A stretch of DNA of 64,000 nucleotides from Neisseriaceae bacterium PsAf (GCA_017114885.1 WNLJ01000012.1:59614-123613); one strand, 5' to 3'. Positions 8,877 through 18,396 are shown, counted from the stretch's first letter. A program made the numbers and translations. The notes: generated by a model from the sequence alone, not told the origin.

Positions 8877-10681
8877 TTGTTGTGATGTCTTCTTCTTTCT
8901 AGTTCTGTTAAATAACGTTTTCTGAGACGAATATTTTTTGGTGTAATTTCGACTAATTCATCATCATCAATGAACTCAACAGCACTTTCTAAAGTAAGTT
9001 TTATAGGTGTTGTCAAACGTACGGCCTCATCAGTACCCGAAGCCCTGATATTGGTTAATTTTTTACCCTTTAGTGGATTAACAACCAAGTCATTATCGCG
9101 AGAGTGTATGCCAATAATCATGCCCTCATAAACTTTTTCTCCAGGCCCGATAAACATACGACCACGATCTTCCAAATTCCACAAGGCATACGCAACAGCT
9201 TCACCTTTTTCCTGTGAGATTAAAACGCCATTCTGACGACTTGGTAAATCTGCTTTTACAGGACCATAGTCATCAAACACATGAGACATTAGACCAGTTC
9301 CTTTGGTTAAGGTCATAAAATCATTTTGAAAACCAATCAGTCCTCTAGCAGGAATATGGTAGTCTAATCTGGTTCTACCATTACCATCACTTTCCATATT
9401 GACTAATTCGCCTTTACGTTTGCCAATAGCTTCCATCACTGAACCTTGATGATTATCTTCGACATCTATGGTTAAATTCTCATAAGGTTCACATTTTTGT
9501 CCATCAATATCTTTGTGCAGAACTCTTGGTTTTCCAACCGCTAATTCATAACCTTCACGTCGCATGTTTTCAATGAGAATTGTAAGGTGAAGTTCACCAC
9601 GGCCAGAAACTCTAAATACATCCGCATCAGCAGTATCTTCTACCCGCAAAGCAACATTGGTTAAAGTTTCTTTCATTAAACGATCTCTAATTTGACGACT
9701 GGTAACAAATTTACCTTCTAAGCCAGCGTATGGAGAAGTATTAACCATGAAGTCCATGGTCAGTGTCGGTTCGTCAATACTAACAGCAGGGAGTCCAACT
9801 GGATTTTCTTTATCACAAATGGTAACACCAATACCTATTTCATCTAAACCTGAAATAATCACAATGTCCCCTGATTCTGCTTCTCCTAAAGGAACTCTTT
9901 CTAAACCTTTAAAACCCAGTAATTGATTAATTTTTCCTTGAGAGACAACTTCATCATCATGCATAACCACAACGTTTTGCCCAGGTTTAATTTTACCGTT
10001 CAAAATACGCCCAATTCCCAAGCGACCAGTGTAAGTTGAGTAATCTAATTGAGAGATTTGCAACTGCAATGGTTTTTCGCTAGAGCCTTGAGGTTCTGGT
10101 GTGTATTTTAAAATAGCTTCAAAAAGAGGATACATGTCAGAGCTATCATCTTCTAAGTTGTTTTTGGCATAGCCATTCAATCCTGAAGCATAAATAATAG
10201 GAAAATCTAACTGTTCTTCAGTAGCGCCTAATTTATCGAATAAATCAAATGTTTGATCAATAACCCAGTCAATACGAGCTCCTGGTTTATCAATTTTATT
10301 GACGACCACAATTGGTTTTAAACCTAAAGAAAGGGCTTTTTTAGTCACAAAACGTGTTTGAGGCATTGGCCCTTCTTGAGCATCTACTAATAACACAACG
10401 CAGTCAACCATGCCCAGTACTCGTTCTACTTCACCACCAAAGTCAGCATGCCCTGGGGTATCAACAATATTGATATGGTAGCCTTCATATTCAATGGCGG
10501 TGTTTTTAGCCAATATGGTGATACCTCTTTCTTTTTCGATATCATTATTATCCATGACACGGTCATCAACATGTTGGTTGTCTCTAAACGTGCCAGATTG
10601 TTTTAGTAATTGATCGACAAGAGTGGTTTTCCCATGGTCAACGTGAGCAATAATTGCGATATTACGAATTTTTTTTGTCAT
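8867..10681 (-). CDS. typA: Ribosome-associated GTPase TypA/BipA
   Basis: A 604-residue translational GTPase, the full family length. G1 is [10 protein letters not shown] (about residues 11-20), G3 is VDTPGH, G4 is NKID and the switch region has ERGITI. The EF-G-like domains and the TypA-specific C-terminal domain ([30 protein letters not shown]) are intact. It binds 70S ribosomes and helps large-subunit maturation at low temperature or under stress. No clear Shine-Dalgarno precedes the ATG at 10681. The last codons fall inside the terminator hairpin shared with dmeF. Confidence 0.97.
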   Translation of the reverse strand: MTKKIRNIAIIAHVDHGKTTLVDQLLKQSGTFRDNQHVDDRVMDNNDIEKERGITILAKNTAIEYEGYHINIVDTPGHADFGGEVERVLGMVDCVVLLVDAQEGPMPQTRFVTKKALSLGLKPIVVVNKIDKPGARIDWVIDQTFDLFDKLGATEEQLDFPIIYASGLNGYAKNNLEDDSSDMYPLFEAILKYTPEPQGSSEKPLQLQISQLDYSTYTGRLGIGRILNGKIKPGQNVVVMHDDEVVSQGKINQLLGFKGLERVPLGEAESGDIVIISGLDEIGIGVTICDKENPVGLPAVSIDEPTLTMDFMVNTSPYAGLEGKFVTSRQIRDRLMKETLTNVALRVEDTADADVFRVSGRGELHLTILIENMRREGYELAVGKPRVLHKDIDGQKCEPYENLTIDVEDNHQGSVMEAIGKRKGELVNMESDGNGRTRLDYHIPARGLIGFQNDFMTLTKGTGLMSHVFDDYGPVKADLPSRQNGVLISQEKGEAVAYALWNLEDRGRMFIGPGEKVYEGMIIGIHSRDNDLVVNPLKGKKLTNIRASGTDEAVRLTTPIKLTLESAVEFIDDDELVEITPKNIRLRKRYLTELERRRHHNKIE

Positions 10682-10952
10682 ATTTTGTATTTCAAGTTAT
10701 TTAATTTTAAGAAAAAATAGAATTAACAAAAGTTGTATTCACTTATTTTTGATAATTCTATTTTAAAAGTATAGTCTATTATTATAACATCCTTATTTCC
10801 TTTATTACTATTTTTTTCTTGTAGGAATAGTTGTTTAGATTAATTTTTTGAGGGGAGATATTGGGGATTTATTGGCTAATCTGGCTTTAATACTTCTTGA
10901 TTAGTGTTGTACTGATTTACAGAAAAGTTCAGTAAATAACTATAAAATCCTG
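10682..10952. other. Intergenic region between typA and the tRNA operon
   Basis: AT-rich sequence without any convincing reading frame. It must hold the typA promoter on the minus strand, but I cannot point to a good -35/-10 pair. The tRNA operon promoter begins at its right end. Confidence 0.4.
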
Positions 10953-10981
10953 TTGACAATTTATCAATCAACGGCTAGAAT
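10953..10981 (+). promoter_or_regulatory. Sigma-70 promoter of the tRNA-Pro/Arg/His operon
   Basis: A perfect -35 TTGACA (10953-10958) and TAGAAT -10 (10976-10981) are separated by exactly 17 bp. The predicted start near 10988 is about a dozen bases before the mature 5' end of tRNA-Pro. Confidence 0.8.
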
Positions 10982-11000
10982 TCGATTTCTATAAGTCAGT

Positions 11001-11078
11001 CGGGGCGTAGCGCAGTCCGGTTAGCGCATCTGGTTTGGGACCAGAGGGTCGTGAGTTCGAATCCCACCGCCCCGACCA
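11001..11078 (+). tRNA. tRNA-Pro (anticodon TGG)
   Basis: A cloverleaf with acceptor stem CGGGGCG/CGCCCCG, anticodon loop TTTGGGA reading TGG, T-arm GTTCGAATC and encoded CCA. First gene of a three-tRNA cluster spaced about 30 bp and then 2 bp apart. Confidence 0.96.
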
Positions 11079-11107
11079 TTTTTTTATTTGTCAAACAAAA
11101 CCGATGA

Positions 11108-11184
11108 GCGCCCGTAGCTCAACTGGATAGAGCACCGCCCTTCTAAGGCGGGGGTTACAGGTTCGACTCCTGTCGGGCGTACCA
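11108..11184 (+). tRNA. tRNA-Arg (anticodon TCT)
   Basis: A 77-nt cloverleaf with acceptor GCGCCCG/CGGGCGT, anticodon loop CTTCTAA reading TCT, T-arm GGTTCGACTCC and encoded CCA. It decodes AGA/AGG, which are common codons in this AT-rich window. Confidence 0.96.
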
Positions 11185-11186
11185 GT

Positions 11187-11263
11187 GGTGGCTGTAGCTC
11201 AGTTGGTAGAGCCCCGGATTGTGATTCCGGTTGTCGTGGGTTCGATCCCCATCAGTCACCCCA
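11187..11263 (+). tRNA. tRNA-His (anticodon GTG)
   Basis: A cloverleaf with the extra G at position -1 (11187) opposite C73, as required for histidyl-tRNA synthetase. Acceptor GTGGCTG/CAGTCAC, anticodon loop TTGTGAT reading GTG, T-arm GGTTCGATCC and encoded CCA. It starts only two bases after the CCA of tRNA-Arg. Confidence 0.96.
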
Positions 11264-11281
11264 TTTTCTTTAAATTTTATT

Positions 11282-11824
11282 TCAAAAATTATTTAACTGT
11301 TTGGTTAATTCTTTATGAGTTGTGTCACTCACTCCCAAAAGATTATCTATTGAAAACTCTATTTCCTCGTTTTTATATTTTTGAAACATTTGGGAAAATA
11401 CAGCGTATCTTATGTCCGGTAATATGTCTTCAAGCTTTGCTTTTCCTATTGAAAGGTTTCCAGGGTCGTCATTTTTATACAATTCTGTAATTTTAAAATC
11501 CGCATAAAAATATATTGACTCACCAAATTTGACTTTAACCCTTATGAAATTGTCTACTTTCCCATATGCTAATAACTGTTCTTCTATATTTTTTATTGGA
11601 GTAACAAAATCTTCGCTGGAAGTAACTCTAGAGGCTAAGGTAATTTTTTCATTCTTTTGTTTTTCTTCTTCTAATAGTTTTTTTTCTGTATAGCTGGCGT
11701 AATTTAAAATTGCTTGTTCTATAAATTCATTTTGAGTGATGCCTTTTTTATTGATTAGTTCTTTTACTTGAGATGCTAATTGTTCATCTATCCTTAAAGA
11801 TATAACTTTTTTACTAGTTGTCAT
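11282..11824 (-). CDS. Ribbon-helix-helix protein of unknown function
   Basis: A 180-residue protein whose first 45 residues look like a ribbon-helix-helix DNA-binding domain: a strand (KKVISLRIDEQLA), then two helices with the usual GITQNEFIEQAI turn. A charged linker (KKLLEEEKQKNEK) and a longer C-terminal domain of alternating strands follow (FIRVKVKFGESIYFYADFKI). I do not recognise the second domain. It converges on the tRNA-His gene, ending 18 bp from the CCA. RHH proteins are usually antitoxins, plasmid or phage regulators, but no toxin partner is adjacent. AAAGGAAAA precedes the ATG. Confidence 0.6.
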   Translation of the reverse strand: MTTSKKVISLRIDEQLASQVKELINKKGITQNEFIEQAILNYASYTEKKLLEEEKQKNEKITLASRVTSSEDFVTPIKNIEEQLLAYGKVDNFIRVKVKFGESIYFYADFKITELYKNDDPGNLSIGKAKLEDILPDIRYAVFSQMFQKYKNEEIEFSIDNLLGVSDTTHKELTKQLNNF

Positions 11825-11960
11825 AATTTTCCTTTATAAAATAAATACATAATAAAATCATGTAAATTCCTAATTTTCTTTTATGAGAGCGTTTATTTTT
11901 AGTTCTTTTGCGCTTTAAAAGTTTGAAAATTTTTTTATGAATTTTTTCATAATCTTCCAT
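11814..11960 (-). CDS. Possible 48-residue basic peptide overlapping the RHH gene start
   Basis: A short reading frame rich in Lys/Arg (FKLLKRKRTKNKRSHKRK) with a hydrophobic patch (IYMILLCIYFI) near its end. Its stop falls 11 bases inside the RHH gene, so the two could be translationally coupled. No Shine-Dalgarno precedes its ATG and lysine codons arise easily in AT-rich DNA, so it may be chance. Confidence 0.2.
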   Translation of the reverse strand: MEDYEKIHKKIFKLLKRKRTKNKRSHKRKLGIYMILLCIYFIKENYDN

Positions 11961-12217
11961 ATTTAGAATTTAAAAATAATTTTACTGATAACAATGATTA
12001 TTATGATAGTAATTTAATATACATCATTAATTCTAATTTTAATCTATTTATAGTATTTGTAAACACTAAATATATTTAAATATTTTTTCGTATTACATCT
12101 ATAATCCAAGAATAGCTATTACATTTTCGTACCTAAAAATAGATTAGTTTAATTTGACCAAAAAAAGAGCAATTTCTGTTAAGCTATGTATGTTTAATGA
12201 TTTAAGGGAATTTTATC
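11961..12217. other. AT-rich intergenic region upstream of dgt
   Basis: No gene or convincing structure is visible. It should contain the promoters for dgt (plus) and the RHH gene (minus). A TTGACC at about 12156 lacks a clear -10 at the right distance. The dgt ribosome site TTAAGGGA lies at its right end. Confidence 0.3.
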
Positions 12218-13567
12218 ATGATGCAATGGGCTCAATTGCTAAGTACGCAACGTTTTAAAATTAGAGATGGAAAAGTAGTAAAGGCTTATACCAATTCTAG
12301 TAAAGAAGGCGTGGAAGCTTTACGCTCTGATTTTTTAATTGACTACGATAGGGTAGTTTTTTCTGGTAGTTTTAGGCGCTTAGGAAGAAAAACACAAGTT
12401 CATCCTTTTGCTGAAAATGACCATACACATAATCGATTGACACATAGTGTAGAAGTCGCAAGTGTAGGGCGAAGCATTGGCAATCAATTAGGTGCGATGA
12501 TTCAAGATGAATTGCCGGCCTCAATTGAACCCATGGATATTGGTTCAATTGTCCAGGTTGCTTGTTTGGCACATGATATGGGCAATCCTCCCTTTGGCCA
12601 TACAGGAGAAGAAGCCTTAAGAGCTTGGTTTCGTGATTCTGAAAATGCTAAATACCTTTTAGGCATGTCCATGCAGGAAATTAATGATTTACAAACTTAT
12701 GAAGGAAATGCTCACACGGTTAGAATTGTGACTAATTTGGAGATGTATAAAAATTCTGGAGGTATGAGATTGACTTCTGCCTGTATTGGTAGCTTAGTCA
12801 AATATCCATGGACCAGTAGTGCTCCTAAAGGACGTATCAAATTCAATTTTTATCAAACGGAATTGGATTTAATGCACAGTGTTTTTGAAGAGTTGGGAAT
12901 TCGACAAATTTCAGAAAATATGTGGGCAAGACACCCTTTATCATATTTAATGGAGGCAGCAGATGATATATGTTATGCATTTCTGGATTTGGAAGATGCT
13001 GTCGATATGGGCGTGTTAACAGAAAATGATGTGGAAAATGTTTTGAATCCTATTATTCACGAAGTCATGAATCGAAATGGCTTAACTCCCATGCAATATT
13101 GTCGTATGTTACGAGGTAAAGCCATTGGAAATGCGATTAAGGATGTTGCTCATACTTTTGTTAAGCATAAACAAGAAATCATGCATGGGGATTTTCAACC
13201 CAAGGACTTGTTGTCAGTTTGTAGTGTAGAAGTGAGTGAAGGCATTGAAAATGCTAAACAATTAGCGAGAGATAAAATTTTTATGCATCCTAATAAAATA
13301 ATGACAGAGATAGCTGCATTTCCATGTTTAGGCTCGATTTTATCTTTATTAATACCTGCCGCATTTGAATATGTAAAATTAGAAAACAAACAAGAAATTA
13401 ATGTACAACATCGATTGGCGTTAAAATTATTAAAAGAAGATCCTATTTTAGAAACAGATTCTTTATATACAGCTTACATGAAAGTATTGGATTTTGTCGG
13501 TGGTCTGACTGATAATGCTGCAGCAAAAATGGCTAGAGAAGTTTCTGGGATTGGAATGATTAAGTAA
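12218..13567 (+). CDS. dgt: Deoxyguanosinetriphosphate triphosphohydrolase-like protein (HD domain)
   Basis: A 449-residue HD-domain dNTPase that splits dNTPs to the deoxynucleoside and tripolyphosphate. The first histidine lies in NRLTHSVEVASVGR and the HD pair in LAHDMGNPPFGHTGEEAL (about residues 108-125), with the third ligand in MEAADDICYAFLDLEDAVD. The N-terminal DYDRVVFSGSFRRLGRKTQVHP is a strong family signature. Two ATG codons occur back to back at the start, after TTAAGGGA. The gene stands alone and precedes lysC. Confidence 0.92.
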   Translation: MMQWAQLLSTQRFKIRDGKVVKAYTNSSKEGVEALRSDFLIDYDRVVFSGSFRRLGRKTQVHPFAENDHTHNRLTHSVEVASVGRSIGNQLGAMIQDELPASIEPMDIGSIVQVACLAHDMGNPPFGHTGEEALRAWFRDSENAKYLLGMSMQEINDLQTYEGNAHTVRIVTNLEMYKNSGGMRLTSACIGSLVKYPWTSSAPKGRIKFNFYQTELDLMHSVFEELGIRQISENMWARHPLSYLMEAADDICYAFLDLEDAVDMGVLTENDVENVLNPIIHEVMNRNGLTPMQYCRMLRGKAIGNAIKDVAHTFVKHKQEIMHGDFQPKDLLSVCSVEVSEGIENAKQLARDKIFMHPNKIMTEIAAFPCLGSILSLLIPAAFEYVKLENKQEINVQHRLALKLLKEDPILETDSLYTAYMKVLDFVGGLTDNAAAKMAREVSGIGMIK

Positions 13568-13658
13568 ATACTTTACCTTTTAATCACAATTTGTAATAAT
13601 CGCAAGTTAAATCTTTAATAAATCTATTTAACTATATCATTATCATTGGGATAAAAAA

Positions 13659-14879
13659 ATGGCGTTGATTGTTCAAAAATATGGGGGTACTTCGGTTGGC
13701 TCGATTGAGCGCATACAAAATGTTGCAAGGCGAATAGCTAAATTTAAACAACAGGGAAATGATGTAGTAGTAGTGGTTTCGGCGATGAGTGGGGAAACGA
13801 ATCGCTTGCTTGCTCTGGCAGAAGCCATACAAACACAGCCAAACCCGAGAGAATTGGATGTCGTTTTATCAACAGGCGAACAAGTCACTATTGGCTTATT
13901 GTGTATGGCCTTACAAGAAATAGGAGTGCCTGCTAAAAGCTATACTGGATGGCAAATTCCCATAAGTACAGACAAAGTGCATGCTAAAGCACGTATTGAA
14001 GATGTGAACGATGCTAAACTAAAACAAGATTTAAAAGAAGGTAAGGTCATTGTGGTTGCTGGTTTTCAAGGGGTTGATGAAAATGGCGATATTACAACCT
14101 TAGGTCGAGGAGGATCAGACACATCTGCTGTTGCATTAGCGGCTAAATTAAAAGCAGATGAATGCCAAATTTATACTGATGTAGATGGGGTATATACTAC
14201 TGATCCTAGAGTAGTGCCAGAGGCTAAAAGATTAAATAAAATTACTTTTGAAGAAATGCTAGAATTGGCTTCATTGGGTTCAAAAGTATTGCAGATTCGC
14301 TCTGTTGAGTTTGCGGGTAAATACCATGTTCGTTTAAGGGTATTAAGTAGTTTAAAAGATGAATGCGAAGGGACTTTAATTACATTTGAAGAGGATGAAA
14401 ATATGGAGCATGTAGTCGTTTCAGGAATTGCGTTTGATAAAAATCAAGCTAGAGTGAATGTGAAGGGAGTACCTGATCGTCCAGGAATAGCCTATAATAT
14501 CTTAGGTTCAATTGCAGATGCCAATATTGAAGTAGATATGATCATTCAAAATGTAGGTGAAAATGATACAACTGATTTTTCTTTCACTGTCCCTAGAAAT
14601 GATTATCAAAATGCGCTTAAAGTATTAAATGCAGAGCAAGATAAAATTCATGCAAAAACGATTGATGGTGATGATACAGTAGTAAAAGTTTCAGTCGTTG
14701 GTTTAGGCATGCGCTCTCACTCAGGTGTGGCATCTCAAATTTTTAAGACTTTAGCAGATGAAAATATTAATATTCAAATGATTTCCACCTCAGAAATCAA
14801 GGTTTCTGTATTGATTGATGAAAAGTATTTAGAATTAGCAACTCGTGCTTTACACGAGGTTTTTCAATTAGATAAATAA
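13659..14879 (+). CDS. lysC: Aspartate kinase, lysine-sensitive type
   Basis: A 406-residue single-function aspartokinase that phosphorylates L-aspartate at the head of the Lys/Met/Thr/diaminopimelate pathway. The kinase domain opens with VQKYGGTSVGS, and has VVVSAMSGETNRL, LSTGEQVTIGLL and GRGGSDTSAVALAA. Two ACT regulatory domains follow from about residue 265 (VSGIAFDKNQARV; VSVVGLGMRSHSGVA). Length and layout match the enzymes of Neisseria, Pseudomonas and other beta/gamma groups that carry one ACT-regulated aspartokinase. The next gene starts two bases after its stop. Confidence 0.95.
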   Translation: MALIVQKYGGTSVGSIERIQNVARRIAKFKQQGNDVVVVVSAMSGETNRLLALAEAIQTQPNPRELDVVLSTGEQVTIGLLCMALQEIGVPAKSYTGWQIPISTDKVHAKARIEDVNDAKLKQDLKEGKVIVVAGFQGVDENGDITTLGRGGSDTSAVALAAKLKADECQIYTDVDGVYTTDPRVVPEAKRLNKITFEEMLELASLGSKVLQIRSVEFAGKYHVRLRVLSSLKDECEGTLITFEEDENMEHVVVSGIAFDKNQARVNVKGVPDRPGIAYNILGSIADANIEVDMIIQNVGENDTTDFSFTVPRNDYQNALKVLNAEQDKIHAKTIDGDDTVVKVSVVGLGMRSHSGVASQIFKTLADENINIQMISTSEIKVSVLIDEKYLELATRALHEVFQLDK

Positions 14880-14881
14880 AA

Positions 14882-15523
14882 ATGAGTAAAACCACAACAA
14901 AAATATCCCAAGGAATTTTATTTCTCTTGGGAATTTTTATTTTTTTATTGCTGTTTGTTTTACTGGTCAATTATTTTGTGAAAACTTCGGTAAAAGGACA
15001 AATTTTTGACTCTGTCAGTGCTATTCCTGCTAGAGAGTATGCCGTGGTTTTAGGAACGGCGAGAGAATTAAAAAATTCTCAAGAAGAGTTTGAATATAAT
15101 CCTTTTTACATGAATCGTCTGAATGCAGCGAAAGACTTGTATGACGCGAAAAAAGTTAGAAAATTCCTACTGACAGGCTCTAATGAAGAGATTGGTTATG
15201 ATGAATCCTTAGATATGCAAAAGGATTTAGTGGCTATGGGGCTTGATTCTCAATTAATGGTGATGGATAAAGCAGGTTTAAGAACTTTAGATTCTATCGT
15301 GCGTGCTAAGAACGTATTTGGGGTTGATCACTATACAATTGTAAGCCAACGTTTTCATTGTGAAAGAGCTTTATTTATTGCTAATTTTTATGATATTGAT
15401 GCTATTTGTTATGCAGCAGAAGATGTAAACCAATCTTTAACAGTTAGAGTGCGAGAATACCTTGCTAAAGTTTGGATGATGTTTGATTTACTGTGCAACA
15501 GACAACCAAAATATCCTGAATAA
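14882..15523 (+). CDS. SanA-like DUF218 membrane-anchored protein
   Basis: A 213-residue protein with one N-terminal membrane helix (about residues 12-34) and an external DUF218/SanA domain: EYAVVLGTAR, YNPFYMNRLNAAKDLY, KFLLTGSNEE, and YTIVSQRFHCERALFIANF are conserved SanA features. In E. coli SanA affects envelope barrier function and vancomycin sensitivity; the reaction is unknown. The start follows the lysC stop by two bases, so it is translated with lysC. Confidence 0.8.
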   Translation: MSKTTTKISQGILFLLGIFIFLLLFVLLVNYFVKTSVKGQIFDSVSAIPAREYAVVLGTARELKNSQEEFEYNPFYMNRLNAAKDLYDAKKVRKFLLTGSNEEIGYDESLDMQKDLVAMGLDSQLMVMDKAGLRTLDSIVRAKNVFGVDHYTIVSQRFHCERALFIANFYDIDAICYAAEDVNQSLTVRVREYLAKVWMMFDLLCNRQPKYPE

Positions 15524-15628
15524 TATTCTGATTAATATCATTAGACTGAGTAGATAAATTAGAATGCATTAAAGATGGAACGTGAATCTCATCCAAATAA
15601 TAATTCATCAATCATTGTATCAACTAAA

Positions 15629-16780
15629 ATGAAAAAATATACTAGATTAATGGTATTCAGTTGTTTTATCTTTTTTTGTACACAACTTTATGCCAATACT
15701 ATTCAATATCCTGCCTTAAGAGCAATGGCTCATGGTGATGTTCTAACAAGCAGTGAATATAGCGTACCTCTTTTTATTAATAATGCAAAAAAAATACTTT
15801 ATTATCAGTATATGGCCGAAGGTAATAAAGGATTAGTGACTGCGTCTAGTTTAATATTGTTACCAGACAAACCAAATAATAAACTAGTTGTTTTTGCTCA
15901 TGGAACAACGGGGGTTGATAAGGCCTGTGGTATTGATAAAATTTTCCCTTTGTTTGCCCATAAAGGTTTTATCAATCCGCTATTGAAAGAAGGTTACACG
16001 GTCATTATGCCTAATTATAGAGGGTTGGGAGAAACCAATACAACACATCTTTATTTAAATGCTAAAGAAGCAGGCAAGGACTTATTAGATGCCACTTTGG
16101 CTGCAATGCAGATACAAAAGATAAATATAAAAACATCTGTTGCCTTTTTAGGTTTTTCACAAGGAGGTCATGCTACTTTAAGTGCTACTGAAATGCGAGA
16201 AAACTATTTTCCCCAACTTAATTTAGTAGGGTCAGTCCAATATTCAGCCCCTATCAATTTAGATGAAGTGATGAATGATGTTTTAAATAAAAAAGTATCA
16301 ACTATTGCTCAGTATTTTCTGTTGCCTTATTTGGCTTCAGCGGTGGTTCGTAGTTATTCTGGTATTGATTATGATGATTTTTTTAGTTCTTTTGCCACAC
16401 CGAAAGATTCTGAAAAAGAATTTTCGTGTTTGCCTAATTTGGTAGAAATGGTTCCTATTTCAAATAAATGGACCATTAACCCTACTGATCAAGGATTAAA
16501 AGCAGCTGTGGCTTATTATGAAAAGCAAAGTTTGCCTCAAAAGAAAACAGACACCCCATTGATTTTAATTAGAGGATTAAAAGATTCTTTGGTTATTAAT
16601 CGGTGGGCTAAAGAGTATGTGTCTAGATTATGTGCTGCTGGTGATATTGTAGAGGAATTTGTTTATGATGGTGGTCATGTTGATGAAATAGGAGTGCCCG
16701 TTGCCATAGAATGGATAAAAAAAAGATTTAATAGAGAGCCACCTTATAATATATGTACCGCGCTAATAAAGAAAAAATAA
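15629..16780 (+). CDS. Secreted alpha/beta hydrolase, lipase-like (LIP family)
   Basis: About 383 residues after choosing the internal ATG at 15629, which places a clean signal peptide (KKYTRLMVFSCFIFFCTQLYA) at the N-terminus; an in-frame ATG at 15575 would put 18 polar residues in front of it. The hydrolase core shows VFAHGTTGVDKACG, PNYRGLGETN, and the nucleophile elbow GFSQGGHA. A late DGGHVDE supplies the catalytic His, and the Asp is probably in GLKDS. This matches secretory lipase/esterase relatives. It should act in the periplasm or outside the cell. Substrate unknown; neighbours give no clue. Confidence 0.7.
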   Translation: MKKYTRLMVFSCFIFFCTQLYANTIQYPALRAMAHGDVLTSSEYSVPLFINNAKKILYYQYMAEGNKGLVTASSLILLPDKPNNKLVVFAHGTTGVDKACGIDKIFPLFAHKGFINPLLKEGYTVIMPNYRGLGETNTTHLYLNAKEAGKDLLDATLAAMQIQKINIKTSVAFLGFSQGGHATLSATEMRENYFPQLNLVGSVQYSAPINLDEVMNDVLNKKVSTIAQYFLLPYLASAVVRSYSGIDYDDFFSSFATPKDSEKEFSCLPNLVEMVPISNKWTINPTDQGLKAAVAYYEKQSLPQKKTDTPLILIRGLKDSLVINRWAKEYVSRLCAAGDIVEEFVYDGGHVDEIGVPVAIEWIKKRFNREPPYNICTALIKKK

Positions 16781-16938
16781 TAGACTATAAGTAAATTATT
16801 TTTAGTTTAATCAAAATCAATTTTTAATGAAACTAAAAATAGTTTAAGCAGAAAAATAATTAGACAGGATGCTCAAATCAATTTACCATAGAACTATTCG
16901 CATCATTATTATCTATAAAGTAAAGGTTGGGTAGGAAC

Positions 16939-17646
16939 ATGAGTCAAAGAGATGAAAATAAAAATAATGTAGTATCTTCCGAGGAGGTCTTTTCTGAAAG
17001 TGCGGTGCCAACTCAAGAGAAAAAAAGTATTTTTTGTTTGTATGGCAAACACTATAAAAATTCGGGATTGTGGTTATTTTACTTTACGGTTGGATTTGTT
17101 TTAGCTTTGTTTGACAGTAGTTTTTCTTTTTACGAACTTTCTATTAGTTCGTTCACTTCTAGTATTATCAATGCGATTAGTCCTTTTACTGCTTTTATAT
17201 TGATTCTGATATTCTCATTTGCGATTATTTGTTTTCAGATGATTGTAGAGTTTTGCAGAGGACTATTCTCTAAAAATAGTACAAGACCATTTGAGTATCC
17301 ATTATCAGAATCGGTTGCTATTTCAGTTAAAGTACAAATACTAACCATAGGGTTAATTGTCGGATTAATTGTTTTTTGGGCGGTGGTGCCAGAAGCTCGA
17401 ATGAAGATTATGGGCTGGGATTCATATTTAGCGCTCATTGGTAAAGCAATTTTAATTAATCTTTATTTTATTATTCCTTGTTTGTTGATTTATGGTAGTG
17501 ATTTGATTACAACGAGAACGTTATTAACTGATTCCAATAGTATTATTTATCGCTATCCAAAAAGTATTACGTTTTTATTGGGAGTTCTTTTCCTAATATT
17601 GAGTGTGGGTTTATTTATATATCTGAGAGCTAAGATGGGTGTATAG
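16939..17646 (+). CDS. Uncharacterised multi-pass membrane protein
   Basis: About 235 residues. A polar N-terminus of some 40 residues (rich in Glu, Ser, Lys) is followed by five hydrophobic segments: LWLFYFTVGFVLALF, AFILILIFSFAIICF, ILTIGLIVGLIVFWAVV, ILINLYFIIPCLLIYG and ITFLLGVLFLILSVGLFIYL. I do not recognise a family. The ATG at 16939 is preceded by TAGGA at a good distance; a TTG four codons earlier is less likely. It converges on the coiled-coil membrane protein gene across a shared terminator. Confidence 0.55.
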   Translation: MSQRDENKNNVVSSEEVFSESAVPTQEKKSIFCLYGKHYKNSGLWLFYFTVGFVLALFDSSFSFYELSISSFTSSIINAISPFTAFILILIFSFAIICFQMIVEFCRGLFSKNSTRPFEYPLSESVAISVKVQILTIGLIVGLIVFWAVVPEARMKIMGWDSYLALIGKAILINLYFIIPCLLIYGSDLITTRTLLTDSNSIIYRYPKSITFLLGVLFLILSVGLFIYLRAKMGV

Positions 17647-17675
17647 TGTTCAAATTTATATTACTTAGTGGAAGT

Positions 17676-17706
17676 AAAAATGAGAGAGTATGACTCTCTC
17701 ATTTTT
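17676..17706. terminator. Bidirectional terminator between convergent genes
   Basis: AAAAATGAGAGAGT (17676-17689) pairs with ACTCTCTCATTTTT (17693-17706) around a three-base loop, with A and T tracts built into the arms so it works on both strands. Confidence 0.85.
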
Positions 17707-17730
17707 GTTATAAGATTTTTATTAATACGG

Positions 17731-18396
17731 TTACCACAATTTTACTTGAGATAATAATTGACCTAGTTGATTGAATAGTTTACTGGATAAATCATAGATA
17801 CCATCAAAGAAATTAGTTAAAGCTTGTAATAATAGAGGGTCTAATTGATCGGATTTGACATAACCCACAATTATCAAAGCCCCAATGATAATAAACAAAA
17901 TCAGTAACGCAAGAACATAACTTCTAATATTTTTATTAACTCGATCAGAGAAAAAGCCCCAATAAATGACAAAGAAAATGTTAATAATTGGGATGAGTAA
18001 TAATATCATCACAAAAATCCATTTATAGACAGGAACAGGACGTTCTCTTTTTTCTAATCTTTTTTGCTCTTTGGCTTCTTTTTTTTCTAATTTTTCAATA
18101 CGACGCTCTTCTTCCAGCATGGCTTGTTGACGAACTCGTTCTTGTTCTTCTAATTGACGTTGTTGTTCTCTTTCGAGTCTTCTTTGCTCACGGGCTTCTT
18201 CTTCTAATCTTTTTTGCTGTTCTTTTTCTGCTTTTTTCAACTCTCTTTTTTCTGCGCGAGTTAACTCTATTTCTTCAGAAGAAGGTTTAATCTCTTCTTG
18301 AAATTGATTATCTACCTCATCGGCATCTAGAGGATATTTTTTTTCTACGTCTGGATTTAAGTAGTCATCGTTGTTATTAAAATCATCTCTACTCAT
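17731..18396 (-). CDS. Charged coiled-coil protein with two C-terminal membrane helices
   Basis: A 221-residue protein. Residues about 35-120 are almost wholly Glu, Lys, Arg and Gln with heptad-like spacing (RAEKRELKKAEKEQQKRLEE), predicting a long cytoplasmic coiled coil. Two hydrophobic helices follow (WIFVMILLLIPIINIFFVIY and YVLALLILFIIIGALIIVGY), and a short tail. The composition recalls TolA-like or scaffold proteins but I cannot assign a family. AGGAG lies eight bases before the ATG, so it is probably a real gene. It stands between a convergent membrane protein gene and lysP. Confidence 0.6.
   Translation of the reverse strand: MSRDDFNNNDDYLNPDVEKKYPLDADEVDNQFQEEIKPSSEEIELTRAEKRELKKAEKEQQKRLEEEAREQRRLEREQQRQLEEQERVRQQAMLEEERRIEKLEKKEAKEQKRLEKRERPVPVYKWIFVMILLLIPIINIFFVIYWGFFSDRVNKNIRSYVLALLILFIIIGALIIVGYVKSDQLDPLLLQALTNFFDGIYDLSSKLFNQLGQLLSQVKLW

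Noticed and set aside
11185..11490. Open frame of 101 codons on the plus strand
   Set aside because: It begins inside tRNA-His and runs antisense to the RHH gene; the peptide shows no domain features.
10953..12217. Integrated element at the tRNA-Pro/Arg/His cluster
   Set aside because: No repeat of a tRNA 3' end and no integrase is found; only the orphan RHH gene separates the cluster from dgt.
16794..16842. AT-rich inverted repeat after the lipase gene as a terminator
   Set aside because: The arms are almost all A and T with a mismatch and a long loop, so stability would be poor and no T run follows.
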